DNA from: Tipula vernalis
Taxonomy: Eukaryota > Arthropoda > Insecta > Diptera > Tipulidae
Direction: 5' to 3'
Assembly (NCBI GenBank): GCA_958295665.1
Contig: OY282560.1
Span: forward strand, 94,742,930-94,806,929
Length of the DNA: 64,000 nt
The position numbers and the translations under genes were made by a program. Positions 1 through 11,043 of the stretch are shown one piece after another. Every line of letters begins with the position of its first letter. Within the stretch, counting starts at the first letter, position 1. The notes below the pieces were generated by a model. That model saw nothing but the letters and a program-made list of their open reading frames with translations, searched no databases and was not told where the DNA came from.

Positions 1-2090
1 AAATTGAAATTGAAATTGAAATTGAAATTGAAATTGAAATTGAAATTGAAATTGAAATTGAAATTGAAATTGAAATAGAAATCGAAATGTGAATTGAAAT
101 TGAAATTGAAATTGAAATTGAAATTGAAATTGAAATTGAAATTGAAATTGAAATTGAAATTGAAATTGAAATTGAAATTGAAATTGAAATTGAAATTGAA
201 ATTGAAATTGAAATTGAAATTGAAATTGAAATTGAAATTGAAATTGAAATTGAAATTGAAATTGAAATTGAAATTGAAATTGAAATTGAAATTGAAATTG
301 AAATTGAAATTGAAATTGAAATTGAAATTGAAATTGAAATTGAAATTGAAATTGAAATTGAAATTGAAATTGAAATTGAAATTGAAATTGAAATTGAAAT
401 TGAAATTCAAATAGAAATTCAAATTCAAATTCAAATTCAAATTCAAATTCAAATTCAAATTCAAATTCAAATTCAAATTCAAATTCAAATTCAAATTCAA
501 ATTCAAATTCAAATTCAAATTCAAATTCAAATTCAAATTCAAATTCAAATTCAAATTGAAATTGAAATTGAAATTGAAATTGAAATTGAAATTGAAATTG
601 AAATTGAAATTTGAAATTGAAATTGAAATTGAAATGGAAATTGAAATTGAAATTGAAATTGAAATTGAAATTGAAATTGAAATTGAAATTGAAATTGAAA
701 TTGAAATTGAAATTGAAATTGAAATTGAAATTGAAATTGAAATTGAAATTGAAATTGAAATTGAAATTGAAATTGAAATTGAAATTGAAATTGAAATTGA
801 AATTGAAATTGAAATTGAAATTGAAATTGAAATTGAAATTGAAATTGAAATTGAAATTGAAATTGAAATTGAAATTGAAATTGAAATTGAAATTGAAATT
901 GAAATTGAAATTGAAATTGAAATTGAAATTGAAATTGAAATTGAAATTGAAATTGAAATTGAAATTGAAATTGAAATTGAAATTGAAATTGAAATTGAAA
1001 TTGAAATTGAAATTGAAATTGAAATTGAAATTGAAATTGAAATTGAAATTGAAATTGAAATTGAAATTGAAATTGAAATTGAAATTGAAATTGAAATTGA
1101 AATTGAAATTGAAATTGAAATTGAAATTGAAATTGAAATTGAAATTGAAATTGAAATTGAAATTGAAATTGAAATTGAAATTGAAATTGAAATTGAAATT
1201 GAAATTGAAATTGAAATTGAAATTGAAATTGAAATTGAAATTGAAATTGAAATTGAAATTGAAATTGAAATTGAAATTGAAATTGAAATTGAAATTGAAA
1301 TTGAAATTGAAATTGAAATTAAAATTGAAATTGAAATTGAAATTGAAATTGAAATTGAAATTGAAATTGAAATTGAAATTGAAATTGAAATTGAAATTAA
1401 AATTGAAATTGAAATTGAAATTGAAATTGAAATTGAAATTGAAATTGAAATTGAAATTGAAATTGAAATTGAAATTAAAATTAAAATTAAAATTAAAATT
1501 CAAATTCAAATTCAAATTCAAATTGAAATTGAAATTGAAATTGAAATTGAAATTGAAATTGAAATTGAAATTGAAATTGAAATGGAAATGGAAATGGAAA
1601 TGGAAATGGAAATTGAAATTGAAATTGAAATTGAAATTGAAATTGAAACTGAAATTGAAATTGAAATTGAAATTGAAATTGAAATTGAAATTGAAATAGA
1701 AATCGAAATGTAAATTGAAATTGAAATTGACATTGAAATTGAAATTGAAATTGAAATTGAAATTGAAATTGAAATTGAAATTGAAATTGAAATTGAAATT
1801 GAAATTGAAATTGAAATTGAAATTGAAATTGAAATTGAAATTGAAATTGAAATTGAAATTGAAATTGAAATTGAAATTGAAATTGAAATTGAAATTAAAA
1901 TTGAAATTGAAATTGAAATTGAAATTGAAATTGAAATTGAAATTGAAATTGAAATTGAAATTGAAATTGAAATTGAAATTGAAATTGAAATTGAAATTGA
2001 AATTTGAATTGAAATTGAATTGTAATATGAAATTGAAATTGAAATGGAAATGGAAATGGAAATTTAAATTTAAATTAAAATTGAAATGCG
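1..2090. repeat. Hexanucleotide microsatellite, AAATTG type
   Basis: About 2.1 kb of almost pure AAATTG units reaching the left window edge, so the true length is unknown. Variant blocks occur: AAATTC at about 411-553 and 1500-1523, AAATTA at about 1475-1499, and AAATGG at about 1582-1611. A distinctive interruption, GAAATAGAAATCGAAATG, occurs twice (about 72-90 and 1692-1710), which suggests internal segmental duplication. The right end decays into imperfect units at 2004-2085. The long Lys-Leu and Glu-Ile reading frames here are artefacts of a hexamer with no stop codon and are not genes. Confidence 0.98.
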
Positions 2091-2305
2091 AACACCCCAA
2101 ATTGGAGCGAGGAACTCCCAGAATCAGAACTTGTTCGATGGTCTACGGACAGCCACCTAAGGTTCCTGTAGAATTATTACGCAACATCGTACCACAGAAC
2201 ACACAAAGTCACCCTCAGGACACTATATATAGGACTGTAAATACTTTTTCGTCCGCGTCGATCGAGACAAAATTGGACTCCTCCATATGGGACCGTATAT
2301 TGTAA
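2088..2305. repeat. Unassigned repeat fragment next to the microsatellite
   Basis: The first ~90 bases after the microsatellite (from CGAACACCCCAAAT) resemble 5360-5452: both begin with the same word and share a run ending in TCC(C/T)G(T/G)AGAATTAT about 85-90 bases later. In the second copy it follows a decayed Ty3/gypsy integrase fragment, so it may belong to a retroelement. The coding frame through 2305 only continues the microsatellite frame and does not look like a gene. Confidence 0.4.
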
Positions 2306-2807
2306 TAAAAAGTTAATGTAAAATAACCAGAAAACCTGGCGTATCATTTCGAGCAGTATGAGTAGTGTGTATCTACAGTTTATTCAAAAAGTATGTTGCA
2401 AGATTAATATCCCCATAAATTTGCTGATAATCTTTTACAAACAATTCTGGTCCAATTCTATCACTTTGGCATTCACAATTATTTGCGATTTAAATCGTTT
2501 CCATTTTTAAAACATTGTTCATTTTCAAATTATCGAAATGAAAGGCCTTTTCTGATTGCTTGCTTTTAAAGTCTACGAAAACCGAGTTCCGTTAACGATT
2601 TTGCAAATATCGTCTCCAAAAAATCTCAAGGTCAAAAATGTTCATGACTACTAACATAAAGTAAAATAAAATACACTTGTGTTTAAACAAAGTATGCTTT
2701 CGTTATAAAACGATTACAGGTTTTCAAACTGAATCGATCGCGAATACCTTTGGGGGAATTTGCTGGTTGTTTATCTTTAGTACGTTTCATTCTCAAGTCT
2801 TAAAAAT
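2306..2807. other. AT-rich intergenic DNA with a short repeat end
   Basis: No gene is seen. The piece around 2610-2665 (AAAATCTCAAGGTCAAAAATG, then TTCATGACTACTA) resembles 38370-38415, where similar sequence flanks the octamer array. It is therefore probably the end of the same dispersed repeat family. A short frame at 2677-2901 has no recognisable features. Confidence 0.5.
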
Positions 2808-4935
2808 GATGATGGCGGTATCAGTTTTCAGATATCGAAACTCCTTATGTAATAATTTTAATTGCATCACATGCAATTTTCTTAACAATCCATCAAATTG
2901 AAGTTGAGACATTTGATATCGTTATCAAATTGTTATAAAACTAGATTTACTGTATGACCTAGACATTATATAGACGAGTATAATGGTGGTTCGTATTGTA
3001 TTTAAATGTCAATATGATTGCGTTATCCCTCAATATAATCTGTAAAATCGACCTTTGATGACATTTCATGTTGCCTCACCAGACAATTTTCATGAAACAT
3101 TAAAATTATTTTGCATAATTCGCAAATAATTGTACAGTAATTGTCGTGTGTTGGTAAAATGAAAATATTATTAATCGGATTAACCGTATTATCCGTATTC
3201 CAATTGGGATACGGAAGTTACTCGTTGCGCAAAGATATTCGTAATTCGATAAATTTCAGTTTTGATCTGTATCAGGTAAGTAACTAATTAACGAATAAAT
3301 ATTTAAAAATCTAGTTTCGAATTTTTTTTGTTCCTTTTTTTTGTATGCGCAGAAACTTTTCGAGCATGAAAACACTGTATTCTCACCACTCTCATTCCGA
3401 GTGCTACTCTCGCTATTGTATCAAGGCGCAATTCATGATACATTTGATGATATACGCACCAAATTATATTTAAGCGATGACAAAGGTGAAACGTATCGTA
3501 CACAAAAACAAAATTTCGAACGGATTTTCTCCAGTCCCAATATAAAGTTGGCGAATAAAATTTATATACGTGAAGGTGCTACACTAAAGTCAGATTTTTT
3601 AAATCTGGTGCTTGGTTTTAAATCCGCAATTGAGCAAGTAAATTTTGGACAGGCGGAAGCAGTGGCGTCTAATATGAATCATTGGGTGGAAGAAAATACG
3701 AATGGATTAATTAGGGATTTAGTTAGCCCGTCTATAGTTACTGCGGACACGGCACTCTTTTTATTAAATTCGATATATTTTAAAGCGAAATGGGCTGTAC
3801 ACTTTGACCCATTGTCACTCACTAATCGTGAATTTCGTGGACGTGATGTCACGAAAGAGATTAGTTTCATTACGGACTTTGATCCGTTCAAAATGGCGCG
3901 AGGACGAGCTAATCTAGATGCAGATGTTCTTGAAATTCCGTATCAAGCGGGTAGTAATTTTGTATTTTGGATTATTTTGCCACACGAATCCGGAAATATT
4001 CAACAAGTGGCGAATAGTTTAAACGATCAAGTGATTCAACGAATTAATAATACGTTTGTGAAGGGATGGCGTGAGGTTTTGTTTCCACAATTTGAAATCG
4101 AAACGGGAATCGATGCTAAAGAATTATTTACCAAATTTGGTATTGGTAGTCTATTTAATAATGCTGAGTTGGATTTGTTGGAGCATGAAGACCCATTGAA
4201 GGCGGATGAGGTGAGACAAAAAACGAAAATTGTTGTCAATACAGAGGGAACTGAGGCTGCATCAGCAACGTGTAAGAACATTGGTTATTGCTCTGGTTAG
4301 AGTATTAATTGGATTAATTTAAATATTTTATTTCGATTTACAGTTCTCAAAGCGACACCAAGGTCTAAATCTTTAAAATTCCATGCAACACGTCCATTTA
4401 TTTTCGGCGTCTTAACCGCTAATGAGCTGGAACCCGTTTTCTTGGGTCACTATATAAATCCAACATAATAAATTTATCCGTACGCCGGTGTTATTGTAAA
4501 CTATTATTAGCAAATAAATTTGTTGAAATACCGAAATAAGTAAATTTTGTATTTTAATGTGACGGAATGCGATAAGGTTGAGCGGACTATCGTGCTTTAT
4601 TTGTTTGTTTAAAATCTAGAGTTATTTCAAGAAGTGAGAAATGATAAGAGAGTTTCATTTTTTTTTTTTGAAGATCATTCAGATTTTATTTCTATCCGTA
4701 CGTGATATTGAATTCTAATTTACCAATTTTGTGATCAAATTGTGTAACAATGCTTGAGGAATGAAGAAATATGCCTTCCAAAGCGATTACTTCAAAGTTA
4801 ATCCATGGCCATCCACGTGTTCACTATGCGTGAGTTCAGTTCACTGCATAATAAAACTTCGAGCTCGTCAACTGAAATTAACCTTCTGACCTGACACTTT
4901 CCCTTTGCAACTCTCTTACCAGTTACATTCTTTGG
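2808..4935 (+). repeat. Tandem segmental duplication, left copy
   Basis: This stretch is homologous to 5502-7620 over the serpin promoter region, the whole gene and about 450 bases downstream. Shared landmarks are GATGATGGCGG/ATGATGGCGG at the left edge, the identical exon layout, a T-rich run after AAGAGAGTTTCA, and CAGTTACATT(C/A)TTTG at the right edge. The two units start about 2.7 kb apart. The intervening 4936-5501 carries retroelement fragments that are not duplicated. Confidence 0.9.
3159..4468 (+). CDS. Serpin (serine protease inhibitor), predicted P1 Arg
   Basis: Three exons: 3159-3275, 3353-4271 and 4344-4468, joined at GTAAGT/CAG and GTAAGA/CAG sites, giving 386 residues. Exon 1 encodes a signal peptide (MKILLIGLTVLSVFQLGYG) and the start of helix A, so the product should be secreted. 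Exon 2 holds the serpin core, with LNSIYFKAKW (strand 3A), DVLEIPY and FWIILPHE. The inhibitory-type hinge GTEAASAT spans the second intron. Exon 3 carries the reactive loop and the C-terminal RPFIFGV motif. Counting from P15 Gly, the scissile bond falls at TPR-S, so P1 is Arg, suggesting trypsin-like protease targets. Polyadenylation signals AATAAA overlap the stop codon (4467) and recur at 4513. Reading through the second intron gives a shorter protein without the reactive loop. It is the left copy of a tandem duplication with the gene at 5880-7179. The family call is firm; the inhibitory role is inferred. Confidence 0.95.
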
Positions 4936-5109
4936 GAAAGAAAATGGCCGTTCATCTAAAATGTTTCTGAGCAATAGACAATTATCAGTCCTTCCCCAGC
5001 ATACTATTCCAGGCGATAGGCTCGGTTCAACCAGCGCATGATAAATATTTCTTAAGACTGCTGTGGAATACGTTGAACTCAAAATATAAAATTTTCGTAT
5101 CAGGCACAC
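4936..5109 (-). pseudogene. Non-LTR reverse transcriptase C-terminal fragment
   Basis: The minus-strand translation contains VLRNIYHALVEPSLSPGIVC followed by WGRT. This is the conserved element 'lr-iY-alv-s-l-yGi-xWG' found after the RT palm in Jockey-superfamily elements. The frame continues to 4798, but the part below about 4940 lies in the duplicated serpin flank and is unlikely to be coding. Only this short motif supports the call. Confidence 0.6.
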
Positions 5110-5159
5110 ATGTAATTACGGAGAGTTTCGATACGACTCGGCAAAAACACAACGAATGT

Positions 5160-5385
5160 CATGCAATGATCAGTTATATTCTTACTAAAGTCGATAGGTT
5201 AACGCGCTGGCCGAAGCAATCCCATTTGTGGTCATAAAGACAACGACAGTAGTGCGTACTTTTGTAGAACTGTACGTCTCGCGATTTGGTGTCCCATCCC
5301 AGATATTGACAGATCAAGGCAGTCAGTGCGAGAGCAAATTTTATCAGTCTTTATATGCTCAACCGAACACCCCAAATCAGTCAAA
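5160..5385 (+). pseudogene. Ty3/gypsy integrase core fragment
   Basis: After one frame change near 5205, the plus strand reads (R)WPEAIPFVV, then VRTFVELYVSRFGVP and ILTDQGSQCESKFY. These match the integrase catalytic core of Ty3/gypsy elements, including the second catalytic Asp in TDQG. No zinc-binding region or C-terminal domain is seen, so this is a short dead remnant. It sits between the two serpin copies. Confidence 0.75.
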
Positions 5386-5501
5386 TCTGACTTAGAGTGT
5401 ACTCGCGGGGACCTTATCTACGAACAACCACTAAAGATCCCTGGAGAATTATAACTGCATTCGTCCCCAGCTTCTCTGAGGCCTTCTCCAAGGACTTCCA
5501 A

Positions 5502-7620
5502 TTATGATGGCGGCTTCAATTTTCACATATCATAACCCCTATTGTAATAATTTTAAATGCATCACTATTTCCATACATCGTGTATCACAAGCAATTTTCT
5601 TATCACTGTATCAAATTGAAGTTCGTTATCAAATTGTTATAACACTTGATTTACTGTATATACTAGACATTATATGAAGTTCGTACTGTATTTAAATGTT
5701 AATACGATTGCGTCATCCATCAATGTAATCTGTAAAAACGACCTATGGTGACATTTTGTGTTGCCTCATCACAAATTTTTTATGAAGCGTCTGTTTTAGA
5801 CAATTTAAAATTTAGTGAGATTAAAATTATTTTGCATAAATCGCAAATAGTTATACAGTAATTGTCGTGTGTTGGTAAAATGAAAATATTATTAATCGGA
5901 TTAACCGTATTATCCGTATTCCAATTGGGATACGGAAGTTATTCATTGCGCAAAGATATTCGTAATTCGATAAATTTTAGTTTTGATCTGTATCAGGTAA
6001 GTACCTAATTAACGTATAAAAATTCAAAAATCTGGTTTCGAATTTTTTTTTTTTTATGCGCAGAAACTTTTCGAGCATGAAAACACTGTATTCTCACCAC
6101 TCTCATTCCGAGTGCTACTCTCGCTATTATATCAAGGCGCAATTCATGAAACATTTGATGATATACGCACCAAATTATATTTAAGCGATGATAAAGGTGA
6201 AACGTATCGTACACAAACAGAAAATTTCGAACGGATTTTCTCCAGCCCCAATATAAAGTTGGCGAATAAAATTTATGTACGTGAAGGTGCGACACTAAAG
6301 TCAGATTTTTTAAATCTGGTGCTTGGTTTTAAATCCGCTATTGAGCAAGTGAATTTTGGACAGGCGGAAGCAGTGGCGTCTAATATGAATCATTGGGTTG
6401 AAGAAAATACGAATGGATTAATTAGGGATTTAGTTAGCCCGTCTGTAGTTACGGCGGACACGGCACTCTTTTTATTAAATTCGATTTATTTTAAAGCGAA
6501 ATGGGCTGTACCCTATGACCCATTGTCACTCAGCAATCGTGAATTTCGTGGACGTGATGTAACGAAAGGGATTAGTTTCATTACGGACTTGGATCAGTAC
6601 AAAATTGCGCGAGGACGAGCTAATCTAGATGCAGATGTTCTTGAAATTCCGTATCAAGCGGGTAGTAATTTTGTATTTTGGATTATTTTGCCACACGAAT
6701 CCGAAAATATTCAACAAGTGGTGAATAGTTTAAATGATCAAGTGATTCAACGAATTAATAATACGTTTGTGAAGCGACGGTATGACGTTTTGTTTCCACA
6801 ATTTGAAATCGAAACGGGAATCGATGCTAAAGAATTATTTACCAGATTTGGTATTGGTAGTCTATTTAATAATGCTGAATTGGATTTGATGGAACATGAA
6901 GACCCATTGAAGGCGGATGAGGTGAGACAAAAAACGAAAATTGTTGTGAATACAGATGGAACTGAGGCTGCATCAGCAACGTGTAAGAACATCGTTTATT
7001 ACTCTGGTTAGAGTATTAATTGGATTAATTTAATTATTTTATTTCGATTTACAGTTCTCAAAGCGACACCAATGGCTAGATTTCCAAAATTCTATGCAAA
7101 TCGTCCATTTATTTTCGGCGTCTTAACCGCTGACCAGCTGGAACCCGTTTTCTTGGGTCACTACATAAATCCAACATAATAAATTTATCCGTACCCCGGT
7201 GTTATTGTAAACTATTAGCAAATAAATTTGTTGAAATACCGAAATAAGTAAATTTTGTATTTTAATGTGACGGAATGCGATAAGGTTCTGCGCATTATCT
7301 TGCTTTGTTTGTCTGTCTAAACTCTAGAGTTATTCCAAGAAGCGAGATATGATAAGAGAGTTTCATTTTTTTTTTTTTTTTGATCATTCAGATTTTATTT
7401 CTATCAAACAATTTCAATACGAATCTATTGAATTCTAATTTACTAATTTTGTCATCAAATTATGTAACTATGCTTAAGGAATGAAGAAATATGCCTTCCA
7501 AAGCGATTAATCCAAAATTAATCCATCTCCATCCATGTGCGCATTTGTCTGCGGGGCCACAACAACTATGAGTTCAGTTCTCTACCTAATAAAACATCAA
7601 CTCTTGCCAGTTACATTATT
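5502..7620 (+). repeat. Tandem segmental duplication, right copy
   Basis: This is the partner of 2808-4935. Upstream of the gene the copies differ by small indels. The 40 bases before the start codon are nearly identical (ACAGTAATTGTCGTGTGTTG just before the ATG), which suggests a shared promoter. The right edge is at about 7620, where a palindromic insertion follows directly. Confidence 0.9.
5880..7179 (+). CDS. Serpin, tandem paralogue, predicted P1 Met
   Basis: Exons 5880-5996, 6064-6982 and 7055-7179 are the same sizes as in the gene at 3159-4468 (117, 919 and 125 bases) and give 386 residues. The signal-peptide exon is identical at the protein level. By eye about 22 of 306 residues differ in exon 2, but 9 of 41 differ in exon 3, and 7 of those lie in the ten residues after P2. 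The hinge GTEAASAT is intact. Counting from P15 puts the scissile bond at TPM-A, so P1 is Met rather than Arg. That would favour chymotrypsin- or elastase-like targets. The other difference cluster is KRRYD against KGWRE in the core. The gene looks functional, with no stops and intact splice sites. Specificity is inferred from the P15-P1 distance. Confidence 0.95.
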
Positions 7621-7622
7621 TG

Positions 7623-7688
7623 CTGCGTTCCATTTGACGTGGCAAAGTACAAATATGTACTTGGGAGTAGATGGTAAATGGAACGCAG
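7623..7688. repeat. Nested palindrome (small foldback element)
   Basis: Perfect 13-base inverted repeats CTGCGTTCCATTT (7623-7635) and AAATGGAACGCAG (7676-7688) flank a second, inner palindrome, AAGTAC-AAATAT-GTACTT. The 66-base unit begins exactly where homology to the left serpin duplication stops. It is probably a tiny foldback or MITE remnant inserted after the duplication. No coding content. Confidence 0.75.
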
Positions 7689-7911
7689 AAAATTAGTTGC
7701 GAAAATAAAATTTAATTTAAAGAAAGTTACGTGCAACATGGAAAGTTGGAAAATTAATTATTAATTTGATTACTGATCAGTCATTTTTTACCGCATAGTT
7801 GTACTAAATATTCGTGTAAATAAAAAAAAAAATAAAATAAAGTCGGAAGTTTCAAGAATCGAACTCCAAACAAACATCACTCCTTCATCTTACCACCCAA
7901 CCATTCATCTC
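7689..7911. other. AT-rich spacer ending in the target-site copy
   Basis: No gene is seen. The last 11 bases, CCATTCATCTC (7901-7911), are one copy of the near-perfect target-site duplication of the non-LTR element that follows. Confidence 0.6.
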
Positions 7912-8146
7912 TTTTTTTTTTTATTTACTAATTCTAAGCGACCAACCTCTAGGCCATTGTCGTCGTTGGTTTGTTACATTTGTTTTATAATTACAATTGT
8001 TACAATAATTTTATTTATTTATTTGTTTATATAAATCGATATTTATATGGTTTTTAAATTTATACGGTAAAAATAGACTGAAGATAAAAATTATTTTTGG
8101 AGGGGAACTAAATTTGATTGTGTTTCCGAATATCCTTTAGGTATTT

Positions 8147-8778
8147 CTAAACTCTTTCTAAAACATCCGTGTCATCCGCTAGTGCTTGTTTTAGCGATTG
8201 CGGAATTTTGAATTTAGTTCTCTGAAGAATAAGGCGCGGACAGCTAATTAGAATATGTCTGACGGTTAGGGGTTCGTTACATAATTCGCACCTAGGTTCC
8301 ACTGTTCTCAGAATACGATAGACGTGCGTAATATTAGTAAGGTCTATTCTCAAACGGCAAATGATGGTACTATCACGCCTCGCCAAGAGATTTGAAGAAT
8401 CCCATTTTATCGGTTTATCTTTAATTTCGCCCATCGATTTATTTTGGCTTTCCAAATTGCAGTTAAAGCTGATTTAGCTGAATCATCGCCGGTTGTGGAA
8501 TTGAATTCAATTACACATCCTTCGGCAGCACATCTTGCCTCGGAATCAGCCGCTTCGTTACCAGTTATTCCTACATGTTTGGGTACCCACCCGAGTGAAA
8601 TATCCTTTGTAGAACCTAGTAATAAATCCCTGATTTCGCGTACGATTGGATTTTTGATCCGTTTGGTTTTTAAAGCTTCCAATGTAGACAGTGAGTCCGT
8701 ACAAATCCATTGCGAGCTAGCAGGATGAACTTTGGCTATCTTGATAGCTTCGCGCAGAGCCCAGGCTTTCAAAGACAT
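8147..8778 (-). pseudogene. RNase H domain and CCHC-like tail of the I-like element
   Basis: 8778-8407 encodes an RNase H-like domain with WICTDSLSTLEALKTKRIKN and LGWVPKHVGITGNEAADSEA, the second and third catalytic acid positions and the H-x-G-I-x-GNE-x-AD motif. A frameshift near 8430 leads into 8455-8147, which has CELCNEPLTVRHILISCPRL, a C-x2-C-x7-H-x4-C motif common at the end of I- and R1-type polyproteins. The first RNase H acidic residue would lie upstream of 8778, in sequence I could not join confidently. Confidence 0.82.
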
Positions 8779-8947
8779 TGTTGACCAGTCATGATGTATG
8801 CGTCGGCAGGTAAACTTGTTAGAAATTTGAGGAATTCTGCTTTGTACGCAGAAATAGGGGTGTTAGATTTGGAATATTTGAAAATACTAGTATTAATATT
8901 AAGTCCTATGTTTCTCCAGAGGGGATATTGGGTGCAATGAAATGTGG

Positions 8948-10392
8948 CTAAAATATTGGTTGATAAAGAGTACTGATGGATGACCTTTTATTTCTTAAGT
9001 TTAAAGGGGAAAATGAAGGGTGTACATAGTACGGTGAATCCAGTCTTTCTTTTTGTCTGTTATAAAATTTGAGAAGGGCTAGCTCTCGCCTCTCTGATAA
9101 ATTTAAAAGGCCTGCCTCGGCAAGAATCGAAATTGAGGGAGAAGTTCTAAAGGCTCCCATAGCTATTCTGACTCCTTCGTTAAGTATAGGATCTAGTAGC
9201 GCAAGGGCTGATCTACAGGCCCCCTCGTAAAATTGACATCCATAATCCAGTTTAGATAGTACCAAGCTTTCGAAAACCCGCAAAAGGGTTGCTCTGCATT
9301 CTTGGTATTATTGATATGAGCTTTCCAAATCAACCGATTGTCCATCGTCATTCCCAAAAATTTATGTGTTTGAACATTTTCTAAAGGATTTCCGTTCAGT
9401 GTATAGACCGCGGGTATGCACTTTCGCTTTCGACAGAAATGAATTGATTTGGTCTTGTTGGGGGAAAATGAAAACCCAGTCTCTTTACACCAAAGTTATA
9501 ATTTACCTATAATTCGGGAAATCTCTTGTTTCTGAAGTGACGGATTTTGATTCTTGTAAAATACAGTTAAATCATCGGCATATAGGACGAACTTGACTTT
9601 GGACCGGAAAAACACATATCCAATCGAGTCAATGGCGGTGAGAAAAAGTATTACGGCTAAACTAGAACCGGTTGCCACACCGTTTTCCTGTGGGAATACA
9701 GCTGACCTGACATTTCCTATCATTACTTGGAAAGTACGATCATTTAAATAATTCCAGATAAAATGTAATATATTTCCATCTACCTTCCATTTTTCTAGTT
9801 GCTGTACAATCCTTAACCTCCACACTCTGTCATAAGCTTTCTCTAGATCGAAAAAAATACAAGTCAGATGGGAGGAATCTCCGAATACCTCAACTACGGC
9901 CTCTTTTAATATTTGAATTGCGTCCAAGCAGCTTCTGTTCCTTCTAAATCCAAATTGTTCGGGTGTCAATAGTTGATTTTTTGGAATTAGATTCGGTGGA
10001 ATTCTGAAAGATTGGGCGGAATTCTGAAGGTGTTCTTGCTTTTGGATTTTTAGGTATGGGAAAGTTCTATTGGACCATATGGATTTAAAAATGTTTAAAA
10101 GATGGATTTTATTGGGAGAAGTTAGATTGTTCAACATTTTGTTTGTAGTGAGATTTTCGCCGGGGGCTTTGCTGTTTCCACTTTTGATGGCTACGCTGAG
10201 CTCAATCACATTAAAAGGAGCGTTCAACTCCATTGAACCATTTCTCTGGCTTAAAATGAAGCGGATTTCTAACAAATTCTTATGTAGAATTAAATCAGTC
10301 GAATAATTTTCCGAAGTATTATTGTTGTCGCGGATATATGGAGTATGATTTACCGTTCTTTTACTGATCAGTGCACTAATTTTCCCCCACAA
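8948..10392 (-). pseudogene. Reverse transcriptase of the I-like element
   Basis: The main frame (10392-9496) includes AYDRVWRLRIVQQLEKW, GVATGSSLAVILFLTAID, which replaces the usual PQGS-L-P turn, and the catalytic FVLYADDLTVFY. After a stop near 9495 the thumb continues in other frames (LNGNPLENVQTHKFLGM, then KLDYGCQFYEGACRSALAL at 9283-8948). The catalytic YADD is intact, but the broken frame prevents a full-length product. Confidence 0.87.
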
Positions 10393-10419
10393 CTCTTCGC
10401 TAGTTATCCTCGGGCCGAT

Positions 10420-10958
10420 TTAAGCTCGGAATTCATTCCAAGAGGATTGTTTAGCCTGTCTTACAAGTCTTTTAGCTCGTGATCGAGCTCTTTTAAATGA
10501 TATTAGATTATTGGTGGAAGGGTTTCTTTGGAAAATTTTGAGCATTTGTTTCCTATCGAAAACCGCTGTTCTAATTTCGGCCGACCACCATGGGACTACT
10601 TTCTTTAAAGGCCGTACTGTATATAGAGGAATACTGGATCTAGCAGCTTGTGTTAAAATGTTTGAGTATTGTTCTACAATATCGTTGATGGGTTGGTCTA
10701 GGGAAATGTTTGTAATATTGGCCAGGTCAGAATATAAGCGCCAGTCTACTTCCTGTTCCTTCCATCTTTTCCTTCTCGAATTATGTGGTGAGAAAGTATT
10801 GCTAGACAATAAAACTGGAAAATGGTCGCTACTGTACCAGTCGTCTACCACGCTGAATTTCCATTTATACGCAATCTCGGGAGAACATAGGACCAAATCT
10901 ATATGTGTGATGGATGGTGAGATGTAAATTGAGCAGATCGTCTTTCTTAATAGTTGTT
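10420..10958 (-). pseudogene. Endonuclease C-terminal part of the I-like element
   Basis: The minus-strand frame holds ITHIDLVLCSPEIAYKW, followed by VVDDWYSSDHFPVLLSS. These are the S-x-IDL and SDH motifs of apurinic-type endonucleases in non-LTR retrotransposons; the His in SDH is catalytic. The N-terminal half with the catalytic Glu is missing because of 5' truncation. The apparent GTG start at 10962 lies in the target-site duplication and is not a real start. The remaining ~90 residues link EN to RT, with WWSAEIRTAV typical of that linker. A stop at about 10420 separates it from the RT frame. Confidence 0.85.
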
Positions 10959-11043
10959 CCACTCATCTCTATATAATTTCTACTCATTTTTTCGTTTCTG
11001 ATAAAATCACACTTGGTGAAAAATCGCATACAAATTTTTGTTA

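Larger units (their letters stand above)
7912..10958 (-). mobile_element. I-like non-LTR retrotransposon, 5'-truncated, with target-site duplication
   Basis: Read on the minus strand, this is an EN-RT-RNase H element of about 3.05 kb with a 3' untranslated region and a poly(A) tail (the T run at 7912-7921). It is flanked by CCATTCATCTC (7901-7911) and CCACTCATCTC (10959-10969), an 11-base duplication with one mismatch. The 5' end is cut inside the endonuclease domain, as is typical of incomplete reverse transcription. Several frameshifts and stops mean the copy is dead. The RNase H domain and the CCHC-like tail favour the I clade; exact family assignment would need a phylogeny. Confidence 0.88.

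Noticed and set aside
94..2305. Long Lys-Leu, Glu-Ile and Ile-Ser reading frames
   Set aside because: They are direct translations of the AAATTG hexamer in every frame without stops. There is no codon variation typical of genes.
3303..3503. Minus-strand and other frames inside the serpin genes (3679-3891, 4036-4281, 6005-6295, 6747-6992)
   Set aside because: They are shadows on the opposite strand of the serpin exons and have no independent motifs.
4272..4300. Alternative serpin C-terminus by intron retention (CKNIGYCSG)
   Set aside because: It would lack the reactive loop and strand 5B. Good splice sites in both tandem copies favour splicing.
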